From JAIOTG01 sp964644045 (lineage in GTDB: Bacteria; Patescibacteriota; Patescibacteriia; Patescibacteriales; JAGXOH01), in the NCBI GenBank assembly GCA_964644045.1, contig CAZXUK010000003.1, forward strand, positions 8,053 to 72,052: a DNA stretch of 64,000 nucleotides, given 5' to 3'. Positions 43,010 through 50,103 of the stretch are shown here, piece after piece; the stretch's first letter is position 1; each line of letters opens with the position of its first letter. Both the position numbers and the translations under genes were made by a program. The notes under the pieces are model-generated. The model saw only the letters and a program-made list of their open reading frames with translations. It had not been told where the DNA came from and ran no database searches.

Positions 43010-43196
43010 TCTGGGATATTTAAAAGAAAGAGAGGACGGGCTTTGGCAGTGCGCGCGTTGCCGAAGTTGTTTCCGGGAAGACGGAAGGGCCGTGGACGAG
43101 GTTCCCAGAACTCCCGGCGAGGCCGAGAGCATAACCAACCAGATAAAGAAAATTCGCGAGAAAGAGGGCATATATCCGGTGCCTTCACCTTCTTAA
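42987..43196 (+). CDS. Zinc-ribbon protein, 69 residues
   Basis: The protein starts MIKCLACNLGYLKEREDGLWQCARCRSCF, again a CxxC...CxxC ribbon (Cys at 4, 7, 22 and 25), followed by a charged helical tail (residues 30-69). It overlaps the upstream ribbon gene by 23 bp and has its own Shine-Dalgarno site, which indicates a real gene, although overlaps in the other frame exist. A strong terminator follows. Two small ribbons in one operon suggest a small DNA- or RNA-binding or metal-handling unit. Confidence 0.65.
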   Translation: MIKCLACNLGYLKEREDGLWQCARCRSCFREDGRAVDEVPRTPGEAESITNQIKKIREKEGIYPVPSPS

Positions 43197-43222
43197 AGTC
43201 TCCGATCCAATTATTTTATTAT

Positions 43223-43256
43223 AACCCGGGCAATTTTGTCCGGGTTTGATTTTTAT
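43223..43256 (+). terminator. Intrinsic terminator after the zinc-ribbon pair
   Basis: AACCCGGGCA (43223-43232) pairs with TGTCCGGGTT (43237-43246) with one G-U pair and a 4-base loop, then a T-rich tail follows. Confidence 0.88.
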
Positions 43257-43288
43257 AATCGATTTAGATACAATACAAAACATAAATA

Positions 43289-43330
43289 AAACATGTAACA
43301 CATAACATATAACATGTAACATATAAAAAA
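43289..43330 (+). repeat. TAACATR heptad array upstream of leuS
   Basis: TAA occurs at 43296, 43303, 43310, 43317 and 43324 with exact 7-bp spacing. The words TAACACA, TAACATA and TAACATG resemble the array after htpX (11851). The leuS ATG at 43332 follows directly. Confidence 0.9.
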
Positions 43331-43331
43331 T

Positions 43332-45905
43332 ATGCAATATAATCATAAAACAATAGAAAAGAAATGGAGGGCAAAATGGGCAAAAGATAATTTATACAAA
43401 ACAGCCCAAGAAAAAGGGAAAAAGAAGTATTATGTTTTGGATATGTTCCCTTATCCCAGTGGAGAGGGTCTTCACGTGGGCCATCCCCGCGGGTATATCG
43501 CCACCGATGTTTTTGCCCGCCTAAAAATGCTTCAGGGCTATAATGTGCTTCATCCCATGGGTTGGGACGCTTTCGGCTTGCCGGCGGAGAATTATGCTTT
43601 AAAGAATAAAACCCACCCCCGAAAAGCCACGCGGAAAAATATTGAAATTTTTAAGGGTCAGTTGGAAAAACTGGGCTTTACTTATGATTGGGAGAGAGAG
43701 ATAAACACCACTGACCCCGAATTTTATAAATGGACTCAGTGGGTTTTTTTGCAAATGTTTAAGTGCGGGTTGGCTTATGAATCTTTTGAGCCCATTAATT
43801 GGTGTCCGGGTTGCCAGACCGGTTTGGCTAACGAGGACCTGGAAGGAGGTAAATGCGAGCGTTGCGGAAGTGAAATAGAGCAGAAACCCATGAGGCAATG
43901 GGTTTTAAAAATTACAGATTATGCTGACAGGCTTTTGGATGATATTGATAAGCTAAAAGATTGGGACGAATCAATTAAGGAAATGCAGAAAAATTGGATC
44001 GGACGTAGTTTCGGAGCAAAAATTAAATTTTTTCTCCGAAATTCGCGGGATTCAGCGACTTCTAATTCACAAGAATTAGAAGTATTTACCACTCGGCCGG
44101 ATACTTTATTCGGAGCAACTTATTTTGTGGTGGCGCCCGAGAATCCATTGATTGGAGATTGGAAATTGGAAATTGGAAATTGGAATGAGGTTGAAGGTTA
44201 TATTGATCAGGCCAAGAAAAAGACGGAGCTGGAGAGAACCGATTTGGCCAAGGAAAAAACCGGGGTAAAACTCGACGGAGTTGTGGCGGTTAATCCGGTT
44301 AACGGGGAAGAGTTGCCTGTTTTTGTGGCCGATTATGTAATGATGCATTATGGCACCGGAGCCATTATGGCCGTGCCCGCTCATGACGAAAGGGACTGGG
44401 AGTTTGCCTGGATTATGAATCAAGAATTAAGAAGCAAGAATAAGGAAGAAATTAAAGTAAAACCGGTGGTTGAGCCGATTTGGGAAGATTTTAATTTTGC
44501 TGATGTTCATCCCGTATACGGGCGACATAATTTAAAAGAAGAATCTTCTAAAGATACTGGAGACAGAATGATAGAAGAAGAATTTAATTTTGTTAAAAAA
44601 GGAGAGAAGTGTTTTACTGGGGAAGGAATTAGTGTTAACTCCGATTTTTTGAATGGACTTGAAACACAAGAGGCCAAGCAAAAAATGATCGAATGGCTGG
44701 AGAGAAATGGTTTAGGCAAAAAAGATGTTAATTATAAGTTGAAAGATTGGGTTTTTTCCAGGCAAAGATATTGGGGCGAGCCCATTCCCATTATTCACTG
44801 CGGGAAGTGCGGGGCTGTGCCCGTCCCTGAGAAAGATCTTCCCTTAGAGCTTCCCGAAGTAGATCATTATCAACCCACGGGAACCGGAGAATCGCCTTTG
44901 GCCGGTATCACTGATTGGGTTAATACTAATTGTCCTAAATGCGGAGGAGATGCCAAGAGAGAGACCAATACTATGCCCCAGTGGGCGGGCTCCAGCTGGT
45001 ATTATCTTCGTTTTATTGATCCGCGCAACGATCAAGCTTTAGTGGATAAGGACAAGGAAAAATATTGGTCTCCGGTGGATTTTTATGTGGGAGGAGCCGA
45101 GCATGCCACCAGGCATTTGATCTATGCCCGTTTTTGGCATAAATTCTTATATGATATCGGAGTAGTAAACTATGACGAGCCCTTTAAGCGCTTACAGCAT
45201 GTAGGCATCATTTTGGCCGAAGACGGACGCAAAATGAGTAAGCGCTGGGGCAATGTCATAAATCCCGATGATATTGTGGAGCAATACGGAGCCGACTCCT
45301 TAAGGGTTTATGAGATGTTTATGGGTCCTTTTAGCCAATCCATTGCCTGGAGCACTAACGGTCTTGTGGGAGCCAGAAAATTTTTGGACAGGATCTATTC
45401 TTTGTCCGAAGCGGTTGGTTCCGAGCCGGACAAGGAAGAAATAGTTTCACTTTTGCATAAAACCATTAAAAAAGTAGGGGAGGATATAGAAAGTTTTAAA
45501 CTTAATACGGCAGTGAGCGCTTTAATGATCTTAGTGAACAAAATTTTTGAACAGCAAGAAGGAAAGATCAGCCGAGGTAATTGTAAAAAATTATTGATAA
45601 TTCTATCACCTTTTGCTCCGCATTTAAGCGAGGAGATTTGGGAGAGTCTGGGAGAAGAAAAAAGTATCTTTAAAGAGAGTTGGCCGGAATTTGACCCGGA
45701 GCTGGCCCGGGACAAAACCATAGAGTTGGTTATTCAGATTAACGGTAAAGTAAGGGATAAAATGGAGGCCTCGGCTGATATAGCGGAAGAGGAGGCCAAA
45801 AAACAAGCTTTGGAAAGAGAAAAGATCAAAGAATGGATCAAGGATAAAGAGATAGTAAAGGTGATCTTTGTGCCGGGCAGATTGGTTAATATAGTTATAA
45901 AATAG
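43332..45905 (+). CDS. leuS: Leucyl-tRNA synthetase
   Basis: The 857-residue enzyme has PYPSGEGLHVGHPRG with the HIGH motif (HVGH, about residues 45-48), a zinc knuckle near WCPGCQTG and CERCGSEIE, an editing domain with TTRPDTLFGATYFV and GTGAIMAVPAHDERD, a second zinc region (CGKCGAVPVPEKDLP, NCPKCGG) and KMSKR (about 637-641). It charges tRNA-Leu and edits errors. The editing domain holds two foreign-looking segments: a hairpin at 44058-44083 and a heptad array at 44154-44181, both in frame. The gene's stop TAG starts another heptad array. Confidence 0.97.
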   Translation: MQYNHKTIEKKWRAKWAKDNLYKTAQEKGKKKYYVLDMFPYPSGEGLHVGHPRGYIATDVFARLKMLQGYNVLHPMGWDAFGLPAENYALKNKTHPRKATRKNIEIFKGQLEKLGFTYDWEREINTTDPEFYKWTQWVFLQMFKCGLAYESFEPINWCPGCQTGLANEDLEGGKCERCGSEIEQKPMRQWVLKITDYADRLLDDIDKLKDWDESIKEMQKNWIGRSFGAKIKFFLRNSRDSATSNSQELEVFTTRPDTLFGATYFVVAPENPLIGDWKLEIGNWNEVEGYIDQAKKKTELERTDLAKEKTGVKLDGVVAVNPVNGEELPVFVADYVMMHYGTGAIMAVPAHDERDWEFAWIMNQELRSKNKEEIKVKPVVEPIWEDFNFADVHPVYGRHNLKEESSKDTGDRMIEEEFNFVKKGEKCFTGEGISVNSDFLNGLETQEAKQKMIEWLERNGLGKKDVNYKLKDWVFSRQRYWGEPIPIIHCGKCGAVPVPEKDLPLELPEVDHYQPTGTGESPLAGITDWVNTNCPKCGGDAKRETNTMPQWAGSSWYYLRFIDPRNDQALVDKDKEKYWSPVDFYVGGAEHATRHLIYARFWHKFLYDIGVVNYDEPFKRLQHVGIILAEDGRKMSKRWGNVINPDDIVEQYGADSLRVYEMFMGPFSQSIAWSTNGLVGARKFLDRIYSLSEAVGSEPDKEEIVSLLHKTIKKVGEDIESFKLNTAVSALMILVNKIFEQQEGKISRGNCKKLLIILSPFAPHLSEEIWESLGEEKSIFKESWPEFDPELARDKTIELVIQINGKVRDKMEASADIAEEEAKKQALEREKIKEWIKDKEIVKVIFVPGRLVNIVIK
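44058..44083. repeat. 11-bp inverted repeat inside leuS
   Basis: ACTTCTAATTC (44058-44068) and GAATTAGAAGT (44073-44083) form a perfect hairpin with a 4-base loop inside the editing-domain coding region. Confidence 0.9.
44154..44181 (+). repeat. In-frame GGAAATT heptad array inside leuS
   Basis: GGAGATT followed by three exact GGAAATT units encodes a DWKLEIGNWN-like stretch in the editing domain. Its word is close to that of the intergenic array at 15659-15725. Confidence 0.92.
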
Positions 45906-45944
45906 GGTTTAGGATTTAGGTTTTAGGTTTTAGGGTTTAGTTTT
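45903..45944 (+). repeat. TAGGNTT heptad array beginning on the leuS stop codon
   Basis: TAG occurs at 45903, 45910, 45917, 45924, 45931 and 45938, six times with an exact 7-bp step. The TTTAGGG-like word is the same as a plant telomere repeat. It precedes the four-helix-bundle gene at 45978. Confidence 0.95.
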
Positions 45945-45977
45945 GGTTCAAGATATAATAAATACAGAGTAAATATT

Positions 45978-46361
45978 ATGATAGAAGTTTGTTCTTATAA
46001 AGATTTAATAGTTTGGCAGAAATCAATTGATTTAGTGGTAGAAATTTATAAAATTACAGATTTATTCCCAAAATATGAATTGTTTAATTTAACAACCCAA
46101 ATGAGAAGGTCTGGAATTTCCATTTCTTCAAATATAGCGGAGGGCAAGGGAAGAGGGACGAGGAAAGATTTTAGCCATTTTTTAAAATTAGCTTTAGGGT
46201 CAGCCAATGAATTAGAGACCCAAATAGAGATTGCTAAGAGATTGGATTATATTGAAAAAAATAAGGATTTTGAGGGTTTATTAACAGAAATTATGAAGAT
46301 GCTTAATAAATTAATCAGTTCATTAGATTATAAAACCCCAAACTCACCACCCAACACCTAG
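45978..46361 (+). CDS. Four-helix-bundle protein (S23/IVP family), copy 2
   Basis: The 127-residue protein has YKDLIVWQKSIDLVVEIYKIT, LTTQMRRSGISISSNIAEGKGR (about residues 38-59) and ALGSANELETQIEIAKRL, as in copy 1 at 37303-37686, though the two are not close paralogues by eye. The C-terminal tail (TPNSPPNT) and the stop codon are encoded by a heptad array. The gene lies between leuS and an MFS gene, with inverted TTAGG-type arrays on both sides, so it looks like a cassette. Confidence 0.88.
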   Translation: MIEVCSYKDLIVWQKSIDLVVEIYKITDLFPKYELFNLTTQMRRSGISISSNIAEGKGRGTRKDFSHFLKLALGSANELETQIEIAKRLDYIEKNKDFEGLLTEIMKMLNKLISSLDYKTPNSPPNT

Positions 46362-46389
46362 AATCTAACACCTAAAATCTAACACCTAA
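46334..46389 (+). repeat. CACCTAA/AATCTAA heptad array covering the end of the four-helix-bundle gene
   Basis: CACCTAG, AATCTAA, CACCTAA, AATCTAA and CACCTAA follow each other without gap from 46355 to 46389, and the pattern reaches back into the coding region (CACCCAA at 46348). The reverse complement is TTAGGTG/TTAGATT, so the array is in inverted orientation to the one at 45903-45944. Confidence 0.94.
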
Positions 46390-46394
46390 CATTA

Positions 46395-47612
46395 ATGAAA
46401 TATTTTCAAGGCAAAATTTCGCCGGGATTTGTGGCCGTTTTTTCCGGCAGAATGGTTTTAAGAGTGGCCGGGGGACTGTTGGGACTGTTCCTGCCGGTTT
46501 TTTTATACGAGATCTTTAATTTAAAAATTCAGTATGTTTTTTATTATTTTTTGTCCATTCATCTTTTGTATGGATTGCTTATTGCTTGGGGGGCTCAGTA
46601 TTTAAACAAGATCGGTTTAAGAAGATCTTTGCGTTTAAGCGTGATTGTGGAGGCCTTATTTTATTTCTCTCTTTATCTGTTAGATAAATATTTTGGCGGA
46701 GAGAAAAGCTCCGGCCTTGATCTGCTTTTATTTTTGCTTGTTTTATCCATAGTTTTTCAGTTGATTCGCAAAATAATGTATTGGTTGCCCCTGCATACGG
46801 ATATGGCCAAATTCACGGACAGAAGTAATCGCGGAAAAGAATTGGGGGTTGTTTATTCCAGCACCGTGGTTATCCAGGCGGTTTTGCCGATCTCCGCCGG
46901 TTGGATCATTTTTAAATTCGGCTATGATTATTTGTTTATTTTGGCCGTGGTTGTTTGCCTTTGTTCTTTGATCCCTTTTAGTTTCCTGCCCCGTACTCAA
47001 GAGAAATTTTCTTGGAGTTATTGGGAGACCTGGAAAGAATTTTTTTCGCGCAAGAGAAGAAGGCAGGTTTTGGCTTATGCCGGAAACGGAGCCGAGGACT
47101 TGGTGGGGGTTTTGATCTGGCCGATTTTTATTTGGGAGATCCTGCATGGCAATTATTTTGAAGTGGGCGCGATCTCTTCTTTAATAGTGGCGGTTACGGT
47201 CGTGTTTCAACTGACCGTGGGGCGCTTGTCCGACAGTTTGGATAAAAACAAAATGATAACCGTGGGCAATTTCTTTTATGCCACCGGTTGGATCTTTAAA
47301 ATTTTTATAGCCACCGCTTTTCAGATTTTTTTGGCTTCCACTTATCACAGCTTGACCAAAATATTTTCCCGCACCCCCTTTGATACTCTTACTTATGAAA
47401 AAGCGGCCGATCAAGGCCACTTTGTGGATGAGTTTACCGTAATTCACGAGATGGCTTTTAATGCGGGCAAAGTGCTTATGATACTCTTTTCTTTGTTATT
47501 GATTTCGCTTACCGGTATAAAGTGGACTTTCATCCTGGCCGCTTTGGCTTCTTTGTTTATGAATTTTTTGGTGGATCATCAAACCGTAGGCAAGGGCAGG
47601 CATGTCGGCTAA
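46395..47612 (+). CDS. MFS-like membrane transporter
   Basis: This 405-residue membrane protein has about 11 to 12 hydrophobic segments, a first-loop GLRRSLRLS and a central break with KEFFSRKRRRQVLA (about 215-228), the usual MFS cytoplasmic loop, then GRLSDSLDKNKM (about 276-287), which fits the loop motif repeated in the second half. The substrate is unknown. It ends with TAA overlapping the stop of the convergent gene (47609-48619) by four bases. Confidence 0.75.
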   Translation: MKYFQGKISPGFVAVFSGRMVLRVAGGLLGLFLPVFLYEIFNLKIQYVFYYFLSIHLLYGLLIAWGAQYLNKIGLRRSLRLSVIVEALFYFSLYLLDKYFGGEKSSGLDLLLFLLVLSIVFQLIRKIMYWLPLHTDMAKFTDRSNRGKELGVVYSSTVVIQAVLPISAGWIIFKFGYDYLFILAVVVCLCSLIPFSFLPRTQEKFSWSYWETWKEFFSRKRRRQVLAYAGNGAEDLVGVLIWPIFIWEILHGNYFEVGAISSLIVAVTVVFQLTVGRLSDSLDKNKMITVGNFFYATGWIFKIFIATAFQIFLASTYHSLTKIFSRTPFDTLTYEKAADQGHFVDEFTVIHEMAFNAGKVLMILFSLLLISLTGIKWTFILAALASLFMNFLVDHQTVGKGRHVG

Positions 47613-48619
47613 AGACCGGATATTAACCAATCCCCGTTTTGCTGTTCTTCCAAGGATATTTTTATTTTTGTTTCATATCCGCCCAACCCGAAAAAAACCT
47701 CTTGTTGATAAATTTTTTTCTCATTTTCGTAATTTTTGAATTTTGCTCCGGATAAAATATTAGCGAACAGAAACCGACCTTCTGCGTTTAAATAATTAAG
47801 AGAATACTCCACGCTTTTTCTTGTTTTCGGGGTAAAATATTTTAAGGATTTTGAGATTTCTCCTCTTCTGATTTTTTCTCCCGCTTTTTTTAAAGCTTGG
47901 GAAGCGCTCAAGGTCGAGGGATTATTATTGAGAGGATCATCATTAGAGTTCTTTTTACTATCGGTATGGGAGTTTTCTTTGTTTGTTTGAGAGGAAATTA
48001 TTCGGGCTAAGTCAGTGTTGTTGACCCCCAAGCTTAATTTTTTCATAATTTCCAGGGCGTCGGCCGGTTTCCCCAGATAATACCTTTTTTGGTCTTCGGG
48101 ATAAACATACCAGGCCTCCCCGTTTTGTTCTGTTTGGATCAGAAAATAACCTTGAACTTTAGAGCTCATCTCCGGGTTTAAGGAGATTTTTCCTTCACCC
48201 AAGGGGTTGTAATTGTTTTCTATTTCCTTTTTATCTTTATAACCGTCATTATCTGAATCCTGAGAATCGGGATCGGTTCCGATCGCTTGTTCCAGTCGGT
48301 CGCTGACCCCGTCTTGGTCGCTGTCAGGACCGTAATTAATATCCAAGGCAACGGGAATTCGGGATAGATCCCGGTTGGTTACCCCCCGGCCCAATTCTTG
48401 GATAACGGCCAAGGCGTCGACCGGTTTTCCCAGATAATACCTTTTTTGGTCTTCGGGATAAACATACCAGGCCTTACCTCGGTCCTCCACTTGCAGGAGT
48501 ATTAACCCCTTTAGTTTTTCCGCCAAATCGGTTTGCGCCCGGGTTTGCCGGAAAAAAGGGCAAGTCAAGCAAAGAAGAAGCAACAGACTTAAAAAAATTT
48601 TAAATTTTTTGGGGGTCAT
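47609..48619 (-). CDS. Secreted protein with duplicated 'WYVYPEDQKRYYLG' domain and calcium repeats
   Basis: The 336-residue protein has a signal peptide (about residues 1-28), two copies of a domain with AWYVYPEDQKRYYLGKPxDAL (about residues 49-71 and 167-190), and between them a calcium-binding run (DSDQDGVSDRLEQ...DSQDSDNDGYKDKKE), like thrombospondin type 3 repeats. The C-terminal 110 residues are a separate domain with SLKYFTPKTRKSVEYSLN. The two domain copies share 46 identical bases. It probably sits on the cell surface; the function is unknown. Confidence 0.75.
   Translation of the reverse strand: MTPKKFKIFLSLLLLLCLTCPFFRQTRAQTDLAEKLKGLILLQVEDRGKAWYVYPEDQKRYYLGKPVDALAVIQELGRGVTNRDLSRIPVALDINYGPDSDQDGVSDRLEQAIGTDPDSQDSDNDGYKDKKEIENNYNPLGEGKISLNPEMSSKVQGYFLIQTEQNGEAWYVYPEDQKRYYLGKPADALEIMKKLSLGVNNTDLARIISSQTNKENSHTDSKKNSNDDPLNNNPSTLSASQALKKAGEKIRRGEISKSLKYFTPKTRKSVEYSLNYLNAEGRFLFANILSGAKFKNYENEKKIYQQEVFFGLGGYETKIKISLEEQQNGDWLISGL
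48072..48474 (-). repeat. 46-bp identical segments of the duplicated surface domain
   Basis: 48072-48117 and 48429-48474 are identical and lie 357 bp (119 codons) apart within the gene at 47609-48619, showing a recent domain duplication or gene conversion. Confidence 0.92.
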
Positions 48620-48638
48620 GGATTTTTTTAAATATTTT

Positions 48639-48660
48639 TGTTATTATTAAAATAATAACA
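48639..48660. promoter_or_regulatory. Palindrome in the divergent gap (possible operator)
   Basis: TGTTATTATT and AATAATAACA are perfect inverted arms of 10 bp around AA, in the 49-bp gap between the divergent genes at 47609-48619 and 48669-49229. A repressor site or promoter overlap is possible. Confidence 0.4.
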
Positions 48661-48668
48661 TTATTTTT

Positions 48669-49229
48669 ATGATTAAACAATTTTTGAAAACCAAGAAAAC
48701 AGGTAAAATTTTGATATTTTCAATTGTTTTTATTTGTTTGAGTTTTTTGATTTTTTTTGGGGTTAATTTGGATAAATACGCCAACCTGCAGTTGGGCAGA
48801 GAGGCGGTGGCCGCCGGCGGGTTTCCTTATCAAATAGGGCTGACCAATGTAAGGATTACTAAGTGTCAAGTTACTCTCGGGGTGTGTGTTGGGGTTGGAG
48901 TCGATGCGGGGCCTGCTACAGCTTTATGTAATACTAAATCCCCAGGAGTTTGCGAAAGTTATAGGTATGTTTCTGGTGTTCCTGCTGGAGGAATGGGAAC
49001 AGCAGCTCTTTTTCTTTTTCCAAATTTATCTTTTGCTGGCGTAAGTACGGGAGGACAATTAATAGCCGGTGGCATGGGTCCGACCATGATGGACGGAGGT
49101 GTTGTGGCCGGCCCCGGGGGTTGCGTGGGTAGCGGTTGCGCTCGAGTGGAAGATGAAAATTTATGGAAAAAGACCAAGTTGGCTTTTAAATATGTAATAG
49201 CTACTACCAAAAATTCAATTGGTTTTTAA
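48669..49229 (+). CDS. Secreted or anchored Gly/Cys-rich protein, unknown
   Basis: The 186-residue protein has an N-terminal hydrophobic helix (about residues 13-34) preceded by basic residues, then a Gly/Val-rich segment with six cysteines (KCQVTLGVC, ALC, GVC, GGCVGSGC) and an ENLWKKTKLAFKYVIATTKNS end. It looks extracellular with disulfides. I know no family. It starts the run of genes at 48.7-64 kb that mixes rsmA with surface genes. Confidence 0.6.
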   Translation: MIKQFLKTKKTGKILIFSIVFICLSFLIFFGVNLDKYANLQLGREAVAAGGFPYQIGLTNVRITKCQVTLGVCVGVGVDAGPATALCNTKSPGVCESYRYVSGVPAGGMGTAALFLFPNLSFAGVSTGGQLIAGGMGPTMMDGGVVAGPGGCVGSGCARVEDENLWKKTKLAFKYVIATTKNSIGF

Positions 49230-49235
49230 AGTTCA

Positions 49236-50078
49236 ATGGATTTATTAAAACAGACCCAAGAGTTGTGCGGTTTATATGATCTTAAGCCCTCCCGGAGCAA
49301 GGGGCAGAATTTTTTGGTTAGCTCCGGAGTTTATGATAAAATTATAAAAGAGGCGGAGTTAACTTCGCAAGATAAAGTTTTGGAAGTGGGGCCGGGCTTG
49401 GGCTTTTTAACCTCACGCTTGGCTTCCCGAGTAAAAAAGGTGGTTTCCGTGGAGTTGGATGATGATTTGGCCGGGGTTTTGCGACTCGGCTTGGATACTC
49501 ATGATATAAAAAATGTGGAAATTGTTAATGAAAATATTCTGGATTTGGATTTATCCGGGAGCGGTCTGGGGAAGAGTTATAAAATAGTGGCCAATTTGCC
49601 TTATAATATTAGTTCTGTTTTTTTAAGAAAAGTCTTGGAAGCGGAAGATAAGCCGGACTTGATGGTTTTGTTGCTTCAAAAAGAAGTAGTGGAGAGGATC
49701 GTGGCCCGCCCGCCGCAAATGAGCTTGTTGGCGGTTTCGGTCCAATATTATTCCTATCCTGTTTTAGTGGACAAAGCGGGCCCGGCCGATTTTTGGCCCC
49801 GGCCCCGGGTGGAAAGCGCCATAGTTAAGTTAAAAATCAAAGACGAATTTCCTTTAGAACCTGAACAGGAAAAGGATTTTTTTCGGTTGGTTAAATTTGG
49901 CTTCAGCTCCAAAAGAAAAATGCTTAAAAACAATTTGGCCGCCGCTTTTCGTCTTTCTCCAGAGGTAATGTTTGAGGCGTTGAATCATTTGAATTTTAAT
50001 CCCCGGATTCGCGCCCAGGATTTGACTTTAAAAGAATGGCTGAAATTATTTGAGTGCTTGCGTGATTATATGGTATAA
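49236..50078 (+). CDS. rsmA: 16S rRNA dimethyladenosine transferase RsmA (KsgA)
   Basis: The 280-residue SAM-dependent enzyme has SRSKGQNFLVSS, the SAM loop LEVGPGLGFLT (about 49-59), VELDDDL and the catalytic ANLPYNIS (about 118-125), followed by the C-terminal domain with FSSKRKMLKNNL and RAQDLTLKEW. It dimethylates two adenines at the 3' end of 16S rRNA during ribosome assembly. It is 7 bp after the upstream surface gene. Confidence 0.96.
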   Translation: MDLLKQTQELCGLYDLKPSRSKGQNFLVSSGVYDKIIKEAELTSQDKVLEVGPGLGFLTSRLASRVKKVVSVELDDDLAGVLRLGLDTHDIKNVEIVNENILDLDLSGSGLGKSYKIVANLPYNISSVFLRKVLEAEDKPDLMVLLLQKEVVERIVARPPQMSLLAVSVQYYSYPVLVDKAGPADFWPRPRVESAIVKLKIKDEFPLEPEQEKDFFRLVKFGFSSKRKMLKNNLAAAFRLSPEVMFEALNHLNFNPRIRAQDLTLKEWLKLFECLRDYMV

Positions 50079-50103
50079 TAAAATAATATATATAATATTT
50101 TTA

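Noticed and set aside
37303..46361. Diversity-generating retroelement (the 4HB proteins resemble the Avd accessory fold)
   Set aside because: No reverse transcriptase and no template/variable repeat pair were seen anywhere in the window.
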